Assembly (NCBI RefSeq): GCF_014203735.1
Contig: NZ_JACHJQ010000002.1
Span: 558,001 to 622,000, forward strand
DNA from: Actinophytocola algeriensis
Lineage (GTDB): Bacteria; Actinomycetota; Actinomycetes; Mycobacteriales; Pseudonocardiaceae
Length of the DNA stretch: 64,000 nt
Direction: 5' to 3'
In this document: positions 1 through 8,503 of the stretch, one piece after another
Position numbering within the stretch: the stretch's first letter is position 1
Layout of the letters: every line of letters starts with the position of its first letter
Made by a program: the position numbers and the translations under genes
The notes under the pieces: generated by a model
The model's input: the letters and a program-made list of their open reading frames with translations, nothing else
Told to the model about the DNA's origin: nothing
Databases searched by the model: none

Positions 1-747
1 GCGGTCGCCGAGGTTGCCGATGGGGTGGTCGAGCTTGTCGCGCACGAAGCCCGCGAAGCCGGGGTTCAGCTCGCGCAGGTAGTCCTGCGACGGGTAGGCG
101 CCGTCCTGGTGGATGCCCTTGTAACCCGCGGTGCAGGCGTTGCGGACGTAGTTCCCGGTGAGCTGCCAGACGATCCAGTCGGCGGCCTCGACCCAGTGGT
201 CCATGGCGGCGTACACGTCGGGCGCCTCTTCGAGCAGCTGCAGCCCTTTGGCGAACTCCCACTCCGACGAGATGAGCCCGCCGTACCGGGGGAGCCACTT
301 CTCCCCGCGCGCGGCGGCGACCTGGTTGATCCGGTCGGCCTGCGGCTGCGCGGCGTGGTGCTTCCACAGTTTCACGTAGGCGTGCGGGTTGTTCGCGAAC
401 TCGGGCAGCTCGCACAACGGCGTCCCGTCCGAGGTCGCCGGGATCATCGTGCAGGCGGTGAAGTCGGTCCCGATCCCGATCACGTTCGCGGGGTCGACAC
501 CCGCGTCCTGGATCGCGCCGGGCACGGCGGTGCGGAGAACGTCGACGTAGTCGCGCGGCACCTGGAGCGCCCAGTCGGGCGGAAGCGGCGCCCCGTCCGG
601 CATGGCCCGGTCGAGCACCCCGTGGCGGAACTCGTGCACAGCGGTCCCCAGCTCGGCCCCGTCCCGGACCCGCACAACGACCGCCCGCCCGGACAACGTG
701 CCGAAGTCGACCCCCACCACAAGCGCGTCATCGCGATCGCCAGCCAT
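1..747 (-). CDS. araB: L-ribulokinase, N-terminal part (cut by the left window edge)
   Basis: ATP-dependent cytoplasmic kinase converting L-ribulose to L-ribulose 5-phosphate in arabinose catabolism. The first 249 codons are present and the frame stays open to base 1. The N-terminus reads GVDFGTLSGRAVVVRV, the FGGY-kinase nucleotide-binding signature, followed by GIGTDFTACTMIP and EAADWIVWQLTGNY, typical of ribulokinases rather than xylulokinases. The ATG at 747-745 is chosen because family homology starts there. No Shine-Dalgarno precedes it, but a -10-like hexamer ends 7 bases upstream, so the mRNA may be leaderless. The adjacent arabinan-degradation genes fit the assignment. The rest of the gene, and possibly araA/araD, would lie left of the window. 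Confidence 0.9.
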   Translation of the reverse strand, partial: MAGDRDDALVVGVDFGTLSGRAVVVRVRDGAELGTAVHEFRHGVLDRAMPDGAPLPPDWALQVPRDYVDVLRTAVPGAIQDAGVDPANVIGIGTDFTACTMIPATSDGTPLCELPEFANNPHAYVKLWKHHAAQPQADRINQVAAARGEKWLPRYGGLISSEWEFAKGLQLLEEAPDVYAAMDHWVEAADWIVWQLTGNYVRNACTAGYKGIHQDGAYPSQDYLRELNPGFAGFVRDKLDHPIGNLGDR

Positions 748-754
748 GCGAGGA

Positions 755-782
755 TTGTTATCGCTAACATTCCTGCCGTCAA
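755..782 (-). promoter_or_regulatory. araB promoter with LacI-type operator
   Basis: On the minus strand TTGACG (782-777) is followed after 16 bases by TAACAA (760-755), seven bases from the araB ATG. The spacer and -10 are covered by the palindrome-like GTTATCGCTAAC (757-768, plus-strand reading). It shares its layout and central CG with the two boxes in 9521-9730. Repressor binding here would block RNA polymerase directly. The sequence match is seen; regulation by the LacI protein at 3452-4474 is inferred. Confidence 0.55.
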
Positions 783-812
783 GAGAACTCAGCAGGATTC
801 AGCAGTGACTTG

Positions 813-824
813 GTGAGCGTGCAC
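813..824. promoter_or_regulatory. Possible second araB operator
   Basis: GTGAGCGTGCAC differs at one base from the box GTGAGCGTTCAC at 9669-9680. It lies about 30 bp upstream of the araB -35 hexamer, a position suited to a looping or auxiliary site. It may be chance. Confidence 0.3.
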
Positions 825-855
825 ACCTCACGGTGCGCCGACTGTGGACAGGTTT

Positions 856-888
856 GGGGTGCCCTGACCACCGCGGTCGGGGCACCCC
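856..888 (-). terminator. Hairpin terminator after the MFS gene
   Basis: GGGGTGCCC (856-864) pairs with GGGCACCCC (880-888), with an inner GACC/GGTC stem. It begins 4 bases beyond the MFS stop codon and separates the sigma/MFS pair from araB. There is no U-tract, as is common in actinomycetes. Confidence 0.7.
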
Positions 889-892
889 GGCC

Positions 893-2335
893 TCAGCGGA
901 CGGCGCTCGACCGCTCCAGTGCGGGGGCCGCGGCTTGCTGCCGTCTGCGCGGCATGCGGAGCGCGACCAGCATGCCCGCGAACGCGAGCGCCGCCACCGC
1001 GACCATCGCCGCGGTGAAGCCCGAACTGAACTCCTCGGGCGACCCGTAGCCCCCGGCACCGGCGAAGACGGCGACGGACACCGCGACGCCGAACACCCCG
1101 CCGAGGATGCGCAGCATCATGAACGCGCCGGACGCCTGACCGATCTCCTGGGGCCGCACCGACGCGACGACCGCCTTCTGCGCCGCGGGCATGGCCATGG
1201 TCAGCCCGACACCACCCACGACGAGCGCGGGCAGCAGTTCGAGGTAACCCGTGCCGGTGCCGGCGACGAACGCGATCCAGCCCATGCCGGCGGTCTGCAG
1301 CAACAGCCCGCCGACCACGAAGTTCCGTTCGCCGAACCGGTCGGCCAGCGCGCCCGCGATCGGCGCGCACACCATGAGCGTCGCGGTCCACGGCATCAGC
1401 CGCAGACCCGCGCCGAGCGGCCCCTCCCCCTGCACGGTCTGGAAGTACTGCGCCAGGAAGAACAGCGTGCCGTAGAGCGAGGCGAACACGCAGAAGTTCG
1501 CCGGGTTGGCCGCGGCGAACGCCGTCAGCCGGAAGAACCGCATCGGCAGCATCGGCGCCGCGGCGCGGATCTCCCAGACCACGAACACGACCACGAACGC
1601 GACGCCCAGCACCAGCGCGGCCAGCACCTCCGCACTGCCCCAGCCCGCCGTGTTCCCGCGGACGAGCCCCCACACGATGCCAAAGGCACCCAGGGTCACG
1701 AGCACGACCCCGCCGAGGTCGAACCGGTTGTCGGGACCGGTGCTCTCGCCGACGCGCCGCGTGGTGAACGCGATCGCGAGCACCCCGATCGGCAGGTTCA
1801 GCCAGAAGATCCACTGCCAGGCCAGCCCCTCGGCGATGACACCGCCGACGAACGGGCCGCTGAACGTCGCGAGGCCGGTGATGCCGAGGTACAGGCCCAT
1901 CGCCCGGCCGCGTTGCGCGGGCGGGAACGCGGCGCTGATCAGGGTGAGCGACAGCGGCAGCACCATCGCGGCGCCCGCCCCCTGCACCGCTCGTGCCGTG
2001 ATCAGGGTGCCGATGTCGGGGGCCAGCGCACACGCCACCGACGCGACGGTGAACACCGCCAGCCCGGCGACGAACACCCGGCGCCGCCCGAACCGGTCAC
2101 CCAGTGCCGCGCCCGTCAGCAGCAGCACCGCGAACGTCAGGTTGTACGCGTTGACCGTCCACTCGAGTGCTTCGAGCGACGCGGCCAGGTCGTGCCGGAT
2201 CGTGCTCAGCGTGGTCGTCACGACCAGGCTGTCCAGGGCCATCATGAACGAGGCCAGCGACGCGAGGCCCAGCACCCACGCCTGCCCCGCGCTCATGCGG
2301 CGGTCAGCCGTCCCGGCCGTGCCGTGCTCAGACAT
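893..2335 (-). CDS. MFS drug-exporter-type transporter (DHA2, 14 TM)
   Basis: Inner-membrane proton-coupled efflux protein of the EmrB/QacA (DHA2) type, about 480 residues. Visible features are a short hydrophilic N-terminus, then TM1 with MMALDSLVVTTTL (motif D1-like), WTVNAYNLTFA, the motif-A loop GDRFGRRR between TM2 and TM3, and GLYLGITGLATFSGPFVGG resembling antiporter motif C. Hydrophobic segments continue to a basic C-terminus, consistent with 14 helices. The ATG at 2335 overlaps the sigma-factor stop by 8 bases, so the two are translationally coupled. A longer reading to 2410 would run inside the sigma gene and adds no family sequence. The substrate cannot be told; export of a drug or metabolite sensed by the sigma factor is possible. 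Confidence 0.85.
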   Translation of the reverse strand: MSEHGTAGTADRRMSAGQAWVLGLASLASFMMALDSLVVTTTLSTIRHDLAASLEALEWTVNAYNLTFAVLLLTGAALGDRFGRRRVFVAGLAVFTVASVACALAPDIGTLITARAVQGAGAAMVLPLSLTLISAAFPPAQRGRAMGLYLGITGLATFSGPFVGGVIAEGLAWQWIFWLNLPIGVLAIAFTTRRVGESTGPDNRFDLGGVVLVTLGAFGIVWGLVRGNTAGWGSAEVLAALVLGVAFVVVFVVWEIRAAAPMLPMRFFRLTAFAAANPANFCVFASLYGTLFFLAQYFQTVQGEGPLGAGLRLMPWTATLMVCAPIAGALADRFGERNFVVGGLLLQTAGMGWIAFVAGTGTGYLELLPALVVGGVGLTMAMPAAQKAVVASVRPQEIGQASGAFMMLRILGGVFGVAVSVAVFAGAGGYGSPEEFSSGFTAAMVAVAALAFAGMLVALRMPRRRQQAAAPALERSSAVR

Positions 2336-3296
2336 GGAGTGACCTCGGCAGCCCGAACGCCGCGAGCGGCGCGTTGTCGTGGAACCGGGTGATCGCGTCG
2401 ATCCGGTCACCGGTCAGGCCCAGCACGAGCACCCCGTGCGCGTGCAGGATCGGCGTCCTCGGGTCCCGCAGGTAGCAGCCGAAGGCGGGCTGGCCGTTCG
2501 CCCTGGTCGGTACCAGCACGTGCCTGTGGCCGTCGCGCCACGCGACGGTGACGAGGAAGTCCCCGACCGCGGCGGGCCCCTGGTACGCGAGCGGCATCGG
2601 CGGCATGGTCAGCCACGCGTCGTCGGTCAGCATGGCCACCACCGCGTCGACGTCCGCGGCCTCGAACGCACGGACGAAGTCGGCCACGACCCGGCGCTCC
2701 TGCGGGGAGTCCGGCAGCGGCACGCGAGTGCGGTCGGCGGACTGGAGCGCACCTCGCGCCCGCGTCAGCGCGCTGGTCACCGCGTTCCCGGTGGTGCCGA
2801 GGATGTTCGCGACCTCCGCGGTCCGGAACCCCAGCACGTCCCGCAGCACGAGCACCGCACGCTGCCGCGGCGGCAACTGCTGCAGCGCGGTCAGGAACGC
2901 CAGCGACACCGACTCGCTGACCTCGTACCGCGCCTCCGGCCCCGGCCGCTGGTCGACGATCCCGGCGAGCAGCACGTCCGGGTAGGGCTCCAGCCAGCTC
3001 GGCTCCGCCGCCTGTGGCCGGCGGCCGCTCGCCCGCAACGCGTTCAGGCAGCGGTTCGTCGCGATCCGGTACAGCCAGGTGCGCACGGACGCGCGCTCCT
3101 CGTAGCCGTCGATCCCGCGCCACGCGGCGAGCAACGTCTCCTGCAGCAGGTCCTCGGCGTCCTGCACCGAGCCGAGCATGCGGTAACAGTGCACCTGCAG
3201 CTCACGCCGGTACGGTTCGACCAGCCTGCGGAACGTCTCCCCGTCCCCGTTGCGCACCTGCGCCGGCAACTCCCTGGCGGGCGGACTCGCTCGCAT
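2328..3296 (-). CDS. ECF-type sigma-70 factor with C-terminal SnoaL-like domain
   Basis: RNA polymerase sigma factor of the long ECF type (SigJ/SigX5-like, family usually about 320 residues; this one is 322). Region 2 is seen as ELQVHCYRMLGSVQDAEDLL and RTWLYRIATNRCLNAL in the first ~90 residues. Region 4 is LPPRQRAVLVLRDVLGF followed by a helix-turn-helix (AEVANILGTTGNAVTSAL). The last ~120 residues form a SnoaL/NTF2-like domain that in this class replaces a separate anti-sigma factor. The ATG has a strong AAAGGAG six bases upstream. It forms a two-gene operon with the downstream exporter (8-base overlap). The inducing signal is unknown. Confidence 0.85.
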   Translation of the reverse strand: MRASPPARELPAQVRNGDGETFRRLVEPYRRELQVHCYRMLGSVQDAEDLLQETLLAAWRGIDGYEERASVRTWLYRIATNRCLNALRASGRRPQAAEPSWLEPYPDVLLAGIVDQRPGPEARYEVSESVSLAFLTALQQLPPRQRAVLVLRDVLGFRTAEVANILGTTGNAVTSALTRARGALQSADRTRVPLPDSPQERRVVADFVRAFEAADVDAVVAMLTDDAWLTMPPMPLAYQGPAAVGDFLVTVAWRDGHRHVLVPTRANGQPAFGCYLRDPRTPILHAHGVLVLGLTGDRIDAITRFHDNAPLAAFGLPRSLHV

Positions 3297-3366
3297 GGCG
3301 GCTCCTTTCTCCGTTGGTGCCTTCTCGGAGATATGGACACCACCCGCGCCGAAAAGCGTCGGTCAC

Positions 3367-3389
3367 TGTCCCGAAACGCATTCGGGACA
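3367..3389. terminator. Perfect 9-bp hairpin between lacI and the sigma gene
   Basis: TGTCCCGAA and TTCGGGACA are separated by 5 bases. It lies 63 bases past the lacI stop and 71 bases upstream of the sigma start. It could terminate lacI transcription or serve as an operator for the sigma/MFS operon; the sequence does not decide. Confidence 0.5.
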
Positions 3390-3451
3390 CGGCGAGGAGG
3401 CCCGTCCGGCAGGACAGCCCCGTCGGGGAGGCCCCGTCCGGCGAGACGATC

Positions 3452-4474
3452 TCAGGCGGGTGGCGGGCCCACGCTGTCCCGGGACACCAGCGCCGGCACG
3501 ATCGTGCGCTGAGAGGCCCCGACCTCCCCCTCACTCACCTGCGCCAGCAACAGGCTCAACGTCTCCCGGGCCACCGCGTCGAAGTCGGGACGCACGGTCG
3601 TCAACGGCGGAATGAAGTACGCCGCCTCGGGCACGTCGTCGAAACCCACCACGCTCACGTCGTGCGGCACCCGGCGCCCACGCTCGTGCATCGCCCGCAA
3701 CAACCCCAGAGCCAGGTGGTCGTTGGCGGCGAACACGGCCGTCACCTCGGGCATCCGCGCCAGCATCTGACCCGCCCGGTACCCCGACGCGGCGCTCCAG
3801 TCGGCGGCCACCAGCGGCGGCACCTCCACCCCGGCGGCCTCCAACGCCTGCGTCCACCCCCGCACCCGCCCGGCACTGTCGAACCAGTCCGGCGGCCCGG
3901 ACACGTGCCAGACCGTCGAGTGACCGGCGTCCAGCAGATGTCGGGTGGCGAGGAAGGCGCCGGCCGTCTGGTCCACGGTGACCAGCGGTGCGGAACGGGC
4001 GGGATCACCGTCGATGGTCACCAGCGGCACGCCCGCCGGGACGTCGGCAAGTGCCTCGTTCGCCGAGGCGGTGGGCGCGATGGCCACGATGCCCGCCACC
4101 CGTGAATCGCGGTGGTGCTCGACGGCCGACGCGATCGACTCCCGGTCGAGCACCTTGACGCGCCGCAGACTCACCGAGAACCCCGCTTCAGCGGCCGCCA
4201 GCTCGAAGGCGGCCAGCAGCGACGCGGGGCCGTACAGCGACGAGTTCTGCGCGATCACGCCGATGAGCTGCGACCGGCCCGTGACCAGCGCCCGTGCCGC
4301 CTTGTTGGGCCGGTACCCCAGCTGCGCGATCGCGGCCCGCACGCGCAGCCGGGTCTGCTCCCGGACGTTCGGGTGCCCGTTCAGCACCCGGGACACGGTC
4401 TGGTGCGACACCCCGGCGAGGCGGGCCACGTCCGTCATCGCGGGGTCGCGCGAGACCTTCGCCGGGTTGTCCAC
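3452..4474 (-). CDS. LacI-family transcriptional regulator of the arabinan locus
   Basis: Cytoplasmic DNA-binding repressor of 340 residues, the normal family length. The N-terminal helix-turn-helix and hinge are visible as [20 protein letters not shown] (residues 13-32) and [12 protein letters not shown]. The periplasmic-binding-like sensor domain follows ([57 protein letters not shown]). The start is a GTG with GAGG six bases upstream. It follows the GH43 gene on the same strand by 50 bases, so it may be the last gene of the 9520-3452 operon. The likely effector is arabinose or an arabino-oligosaccharide, and the likely targets are the GTkAkCGyTmAC boxes at 757, 9589 and 9669. Both are inferred from context. 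Confidence 0.85.
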   Translation of the reverse strand: MDNPAKVSRDPAMTDVARLAGVSHQTVSRVLNGHPNVREQTRLRVRAAIAQLGYRPNKAARALVTGRSQLIGVIAQNSSLYGPASLLAAFELAAAEAGFSVSLRRVKVLDRESIASAVEHHRDSRVAGIVAIAPTASANEALADVPAGVPLVTIDGDPARSAPLVTVDQTAGAFLATRHLLDAGHSTVWHVSGPPDWFDSAGRVRGWTQALEAAGVEVPPLVAADWSAASGYRAGQMLARMPEVTAVFAANDHLALGLLRAMHERGRRVPHDVSVVGFDDVPEAAYFIPPLTTVRPDFDAVARETLSLLLAQVSEGEVGASQRTIVPALVSRDSVGPPPA

Positions 4475-4524
4475 TCGCTACCTCACCTCGAAGTCGTTCC
4501 TGTCCTGGTCACAGTGTCCCACCG

Positions 4525-5988
4525 TCACCGGATGAGGAACGTCGCACACGCACGTTCGGCGCGTCCCCCTCCCGGCCGGGCCACCACGAGCCGCCCGTTG
4601 TCGTGCGATACGTACTCGGCCGGGTCGTCGAGCAGCCGCAGCGACACCCCCGACCGGTCGGCCAGACCGGGCACCTTCACGAAGCTCGTCGCGCGACCGT
4701 ACTCATCCGTGTCGGCGTACGGCTCGACCCGCAGCACGCCGTCACCCGCGGTCACGTGCCGGTCCGGGAAGTTGACCGACCGCACCGACACCGTGCCCGC
4801 GCCGAGGTGGCCGGGGGTGAACCGGAACCACGAGTCGGCGACCTCGCGCACGTTGCCCTCGACCCGCAGCCGGAACTCGGCGTGCCGCACCACCAGGTGC
4901 CGCGCGTCGTACGGCGACAGCCGCACCACCGTCCCGCCCTTCCCGACCGGGACTCCGAACGACGGTGTGCCGTCCTCGTTCCAGTACAGCTTCTGCACAC
5001 GCGTGTGCCGGTTCGGGTCGAACAGCGGGTCGCCGGTGATGTCGCGGTAGTCGCGGGCGTGGAAGACGAGCACGTCGTCGTCGCCGTGGCGGGTGAACGA
5101 GTTGTGGCCGGGCCCGAACTGGCTGGTTTCCGCGTTCGTCACGAAGACCGGGTTCGGCGACTTGGTCCACGACCGCGCGTCGAGCAGGTTCGCGTTCTCG
5201 TCGGCGGTCAGCAGCCCCATGCAGTACCGGGCGTCGGTCGCCGAGGCCGAGAACGTGACGAACACGCGCCCGTTGCGGATCAGCACGGCCGGTCCCTCGT
5301 TCACCCGGAAGCCCTGGATCTCCCAGCTCAGCGTGGGCACCGCGATCCGCACCGGTGCCGTCGCGAGCGACGTCGGCGACGCCATCTCCGCGATGTACAG
5401 GTTGCTGTTGGTCGCGATGCCCGGTTCGCTCTGCGCCCACAGGAAGTACCGCTTGCCGCGGTGGGAGAAGGTGGTGGCGTCGAGCGTGAACGACTCCCAG
5501 CCGGTCACCATCCGCTTCGGCGGCAGCCAGCCAGACGCGCGCGGGTCGGCGTTCGGCGACTCGAGCACGTAGGTCCGGATGCGGAACGGGTCGTCGCCGT
5601 CGCCCGCGGCGAAGTAGACGTACCAGCGGTCGCCGATGCGGTGCAGCTCCGGCGCCCAGATGTACCCGGCCATCGGGCCGGACGCGGGCCGCCGCCAGAT
5701 GGTGCGCTCGCGGGCGGTCGCGAGCCCGTCGATCGTCGACGCGCCGCGCACGACCACGCGGTCGTACTCCGGCACCGACCCGGTCAGGTAGTACATGCCG
5801 TCGGTGTCGTCGGCGGGTCGGGTGATGAACGGGTCGGCTCGCTGTTCGACGAGCGGGTTGCGGGTGGTCAGCGGGCCCGGCGACCCACCGGGGGCGGCGG
5901 CCACGGCACCGGGCGCCGCGGCGGGCAGCGCGCTCACCGCCGCCACCACACCACCGGCCTTGAACAGGGTTCTCCGGTCGATGCCCAT
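4525..5988 (-). CDS. Secreted GH43 exo-arabinofuranosidase with C-terminal CBM42-like domain
   Basis: Extracellular glycoside hydrolase of 487 residues, probably releasing arabinofuranose from arabinan or arabinoxylan. The N-terminus MGIDRRTLFKAGGVVAAV is a Tat-type signal peptide. The five-bladed GH43 domain follows: QRADPFITR carries the catalytic base Asp, FTLDATTFSHRGKRY the pKa-modulating Asp, and GFRVNEGPAVL the acid Glu. The last ~140 residues (from about RLSPYDARHLVV) look like an AbfB/CBM42 arabinofuranose-binding trefoil. This architecture matches actinomycete exo-1,5-alpha-arabinofuranosidases. The ATG overlaps the upstream GH51 stop by one base (TGATG), with AGGAG six bases before it. 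Family is clear; exact linkage specificity is inferred. Confidence 0.85.
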   Translation of the reverse strand: MGIDRRTLFKAGGVVAAVSALPAAAPGAVAAAPGGSPGPLTTRNPLVEQRADPFITRPADDTDGMYYLTGSVPEYDRVVVRGASTIDGLATARERTIWRRPASGPMAGYIWAPELHRIGDRWYVYFAAGDGDDPFRIRTYVLESPNADPRASGWLPPKRMVTGWESFTLDATTFSHRGKRYFLWAQSEPGIATNSNLYIAEMASPTSLATAPVRIAVPTLSWEIQGFRVNEGPAVLIRNGRVFVTFSASATDARYCMGLLTADENANLLDARSWTKSPNPVFVTNAETSQFGPGHNSFTRHGDDDVLVFHARDYRDITGDPLFDPNRHTRVQKLYWNEDGTPSFGVPVGKGGTVVRLSPYDARHLVVRHAEFRLRVEGNVREVADSWFRFTPGHLGAGTVSVRSVNFPDRHVTAGDGVLRVEPYADTDEYGRATSFVKVPGLADRSGVSLRLLDDPAEYVSHDNGRLVVARPGGGRAERACATFLIR

Positions 5989-8477
5989 CAGCTGCTCCTG
6001 ACCTTGATGCGGAGGAACGTCACCGAGTACGGCGGGAACGTGTGGGTGAACGTGCTCGCCACGTCCAGCCGCGACTCTCGCGGTGCGATCGGGGTCGTGT
6101 ACTGGGTGTTCACGTCGTCGGGGTCGCCCCGCAACGTGGTCATCCTGGCGCTGCGCTCGACGTTCGCGCCCTTCAGGTCGACGGTCGTGCGGGCCGCGTT
6201 CGCCTGCGCGTTGACGACCTTGACGATCAGCTCACCGGTGCGGGTGTCGCGGGTGACGACCTGCCGGAACGGCTCGACCTTCTGGCTGTCGGTGAACTCG
6301 CCCCACTTCTCGCCGTCCAGGAACAGCGACACGGTCCGGCCGCGGACCGAGACGCGCAGGTCGTACTCGCGCCCGGCCTGGACCGTCGTGCCGTCGCTGA
6401 TCAGCGTGGACTTGCCGCCGCCCTCGGCCTTCTCGACCGCGGACTGGGTGTTGTTCCACCCGCCGAGGTTCCACCAGTAGAAGTCGTTCGAGTCCTTGAC
6501 GCCGAACCCGACCAGGAAGCCCTCGCGGCCGGACTGCTTGGTGGCCTTGACGTTCAGGTCGTAGTTCTGCCACGCCGGGTCACCCGCCATGACCATCGTG
6601 TTCTCGGCCGCGGTGTCGGACTGCGTGTACGCGCCGCCGGTCACCGCCCACGTGCCGCGCCCGGCGATGTTGGTCCAGTTCGCGTCGCCCGCGGAGAAGT
6701 CGTCGGCGAACAGCTGCGTGCCGTCGGCCGAGGTCACGCGGACGTCGTCGTAGGACGCCGCGGTGCCCCACGTGGACAGTCCGACCGCGCCGGTGATGGG
6801 CAGGTCCTCCTGCGACGGGGTGCCGGTCGCGGTGCTGGGCACGACGTGGTCGCCGACGTTGTTCATGAACAGCCGCTGCGTCTCGTAGCTCGCCGAGCCC
6901 CAGGACGCGCGGTTGTTGAACCAGATCATGTCCGGCCGCCACTGCACGTAGTCCTCGTTGGAGAGCAGTGGCGCGTACGACGCGAGCCGCACGACGTCGG
7001 CGTTGCGCTCCAGTCCGGTCATGTAGGCCGCCTCGGACAAGGCGTTGTAGAAGCGGTTGTCCTGCGAGGCGTACTCGCCGAGGAACACCTTCGGGCCCTG
7101 CCGGTCGTAGCTGTCGTAGCGTTCGTTGTTCTGCAGGAACCAGGTCGGGCTGTTGTAGTAGTGCTCGTCGACCATCGCGACGCCCGCGTCCTCGTTGAGC
7201 TGCCACAGGCGGTCGAACGTGGCGCCCGTATCGTCCGGACCGGAGTTGCTGATCACGGTGATGTCCGGGTACTTCGCCTCGATCGCGTCCCGGAACTGCG
7301 TGAAGCGCGCGAAGAACTGGTCGGGCAGGTTCTCCTCGTTGCCGACCGCGAGGTGGGTGAGCCCGAACGGTGCCGGGTGCCCCATCCGCGCCCGCACCGT
7401 GCCCCACGTGGAGTCGGCGGGGCCGTTGGCGAACTCGATCAGGTCGAGCGTGTCCTGGATGTGCCGTGCCAGCAACGCGGGGTCGTCGGTCGCCTGGTTC
7501 TGGCCACAGCCGGTGACGAGCGCGGGCACGACCGGCAGCGCCATGGCGCCGATGTCCTCGGCGAACTGGAAGTACTCGTAGTAGCCGATGCCGTAGGACT
7601 GGTTGTAGCCCCAGAAGTTCGCGTTCGTCGCGCGGGTCTCGACCGGCCCGATCGTGTCCTTCCACTGGTAGGAGCGGCGACGCTCGTAGTTCGGCGCGTC
7701 GTAGCCGTAGTGGCTGCCGGTGTTGACGATGCAGCCGCCGGGGAACCGCACGAAGCCGGGGTTCAGCGCGGCGATCTTCTCGGCGAGGTCGCGGCGCATG
7801 CCGTTGGGGCGGTTCTTGTAGGTGTCGCGCGGGAAGAGCGACACCATGTCGAGTGCGAGGGTGCCCGCTCCCCCGCCCGCGACCAGCAGCCTGCCGGTGA
7901 TGCTCGTGGTCTTCGCGGTGACCGTGCCGGTGTACCTGGTCCAGGTCGCGCCGCGGACGGTGAGCCGCAACGGGTCGGCCAGCGCGGCACCGGCGGGGTC
8001 GGTGACCGACACGGTCAGCGGTGTGGTCGCCTGGTCGGTGCGGGCCCAGACGGAGAAGTCGTACCGCTTCCCCTTCTCCACGTGGATGCCGGAGTTGTAG
8101 CCCGCGTTGATGAGCCCACCGGGCAGCGGCAGCTTCAGGTACCTGCGGTTCCGTTCGTTGAGGCGGCCCGCGTCGTCGACGACCTGCGGGTCACCGCTCC
8201 GCGGCGCCCACCCGGTGAGCGGCGTGTAGGACGCGTTGTCGGCGCGGTCGTACTCGAACGACCGGTTCTGCACCAGCTCGGCGTACAGCCCGCCGTCGGC
8301 GGCTCGGTTGATGTCCTCGAAGAACACGCCGTACATGTCGTCGGAGATCGCGGGACCCGTCGCGGCGGTGTCGACGGTGACGCGGTAGTCGGTGTCGGCC
8401 GCCTGGCCCGACCCGGGCAGGGCGACGAGCATGGACGTGGCGAGTACGGCCGCCAGGAGCGGCCGGGTTCTGCGCAT
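5988..8477 (-). CDS. Secreted GH51 alpha-L-arabinofuranosidase, multidomain
   Basis: Extracellular retaining arabinofuranosidase, 829 residues with a Sec signal peptide (MRRTRPLLAAVLATSMLVAL). A GH51 N-terminal segment (ISDDMYGVFFEDINRAADGG) is followed by a CBM4/9-like beta-sandwich (about 90-215), then the TIM barrel (FVRFPGGCIV onward). The acid/base Glu is in HLAVGNEEN (about 381) and the nucleophile Glu in VFLGEYASQ (about 468). At about 560-720 a jelly-roll module (DDFSAGDANW, EGFLVGFGVKDSNDFYWWNL) is inserted before the C-terminal GH51 beta-domain. The gene is 26 bases downstream of the other GH43 gene and coupled to the next one by TGATG overlap. It removes arabinose side chains or termini; the sugar would then enter through the ABC importer at 9731-14334. 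Confidence 0.9.
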   Translation of the reverse strand: MRRTRPLLAAVLATSMLVALPGSGQAADTDYRVTVDTAATGPAISDDMYGVFFEDINRAADGGLYAELVQNRSFEYDRADNASYTPLTGWAPRSGDPQVVDDAGRLNERNRRYLKLPLPGGLINAGYNSGIHVEKGKRYDFSVWARTDQATTPLTVSVTDPAGAALADPLRLTVRGATWTRYTGTVTAKTTSITGRLLVAGGGAGTLALDMVSLFPRDTYKNRPNGMRRDLAEKIAALNPGFVRFPGGCIVNTGSHYGYDAPNYERRRSYQWKDTIGPVETRATNANFWGYNQSYGIGYYEYFQFAEDIGAMALPVVPALVTGCGQNQATDDPALLARHIQDTLDLIEFANGPADSTWGTVRARMGHPAPFGLTHLAVGNEENLPDQFFARFTQFRDAIEAKYPDITVISNSGPDDTGATFDRLWQLNEDAGVAMVDEHYYNSPTWFLQNNERYDSYDRQGPKVFLGEYASQDNRFYNALSEAAYMTGLERNADVVRLASYAPLLSNEDYVQWRPDMIWFNNRASWGSASYETQRLFMNNVGDHVVPSTATGTPSQEDLPITGAVGLSTWGTAASYDDVRVTSADGTQLFADDFSAGDANWTNIAGRGTWAVTGGAYTQSDTAAENTMVMAGDPAWQNYDLNVKATKQSGREGFLVGFGVKDSNDFYWWNLGGWNNTQSAVEKAEGGGKSTLISDGTTVQAGREYDLRVSVRGRTVSLFLDGEKWGEFTDSQKVEPFRQVVTRDTRTGELIVKVVNAQANAARTTVDLKGANVERSARMTTLRGDPDDVNTQYTTPIAPRESRLDVASTFTHTFPPYSVTFLRIKVRSS

Positions 8478-8503
8478 GACGGTTGCTCCCTCGCAGGTGG
8501 GGA

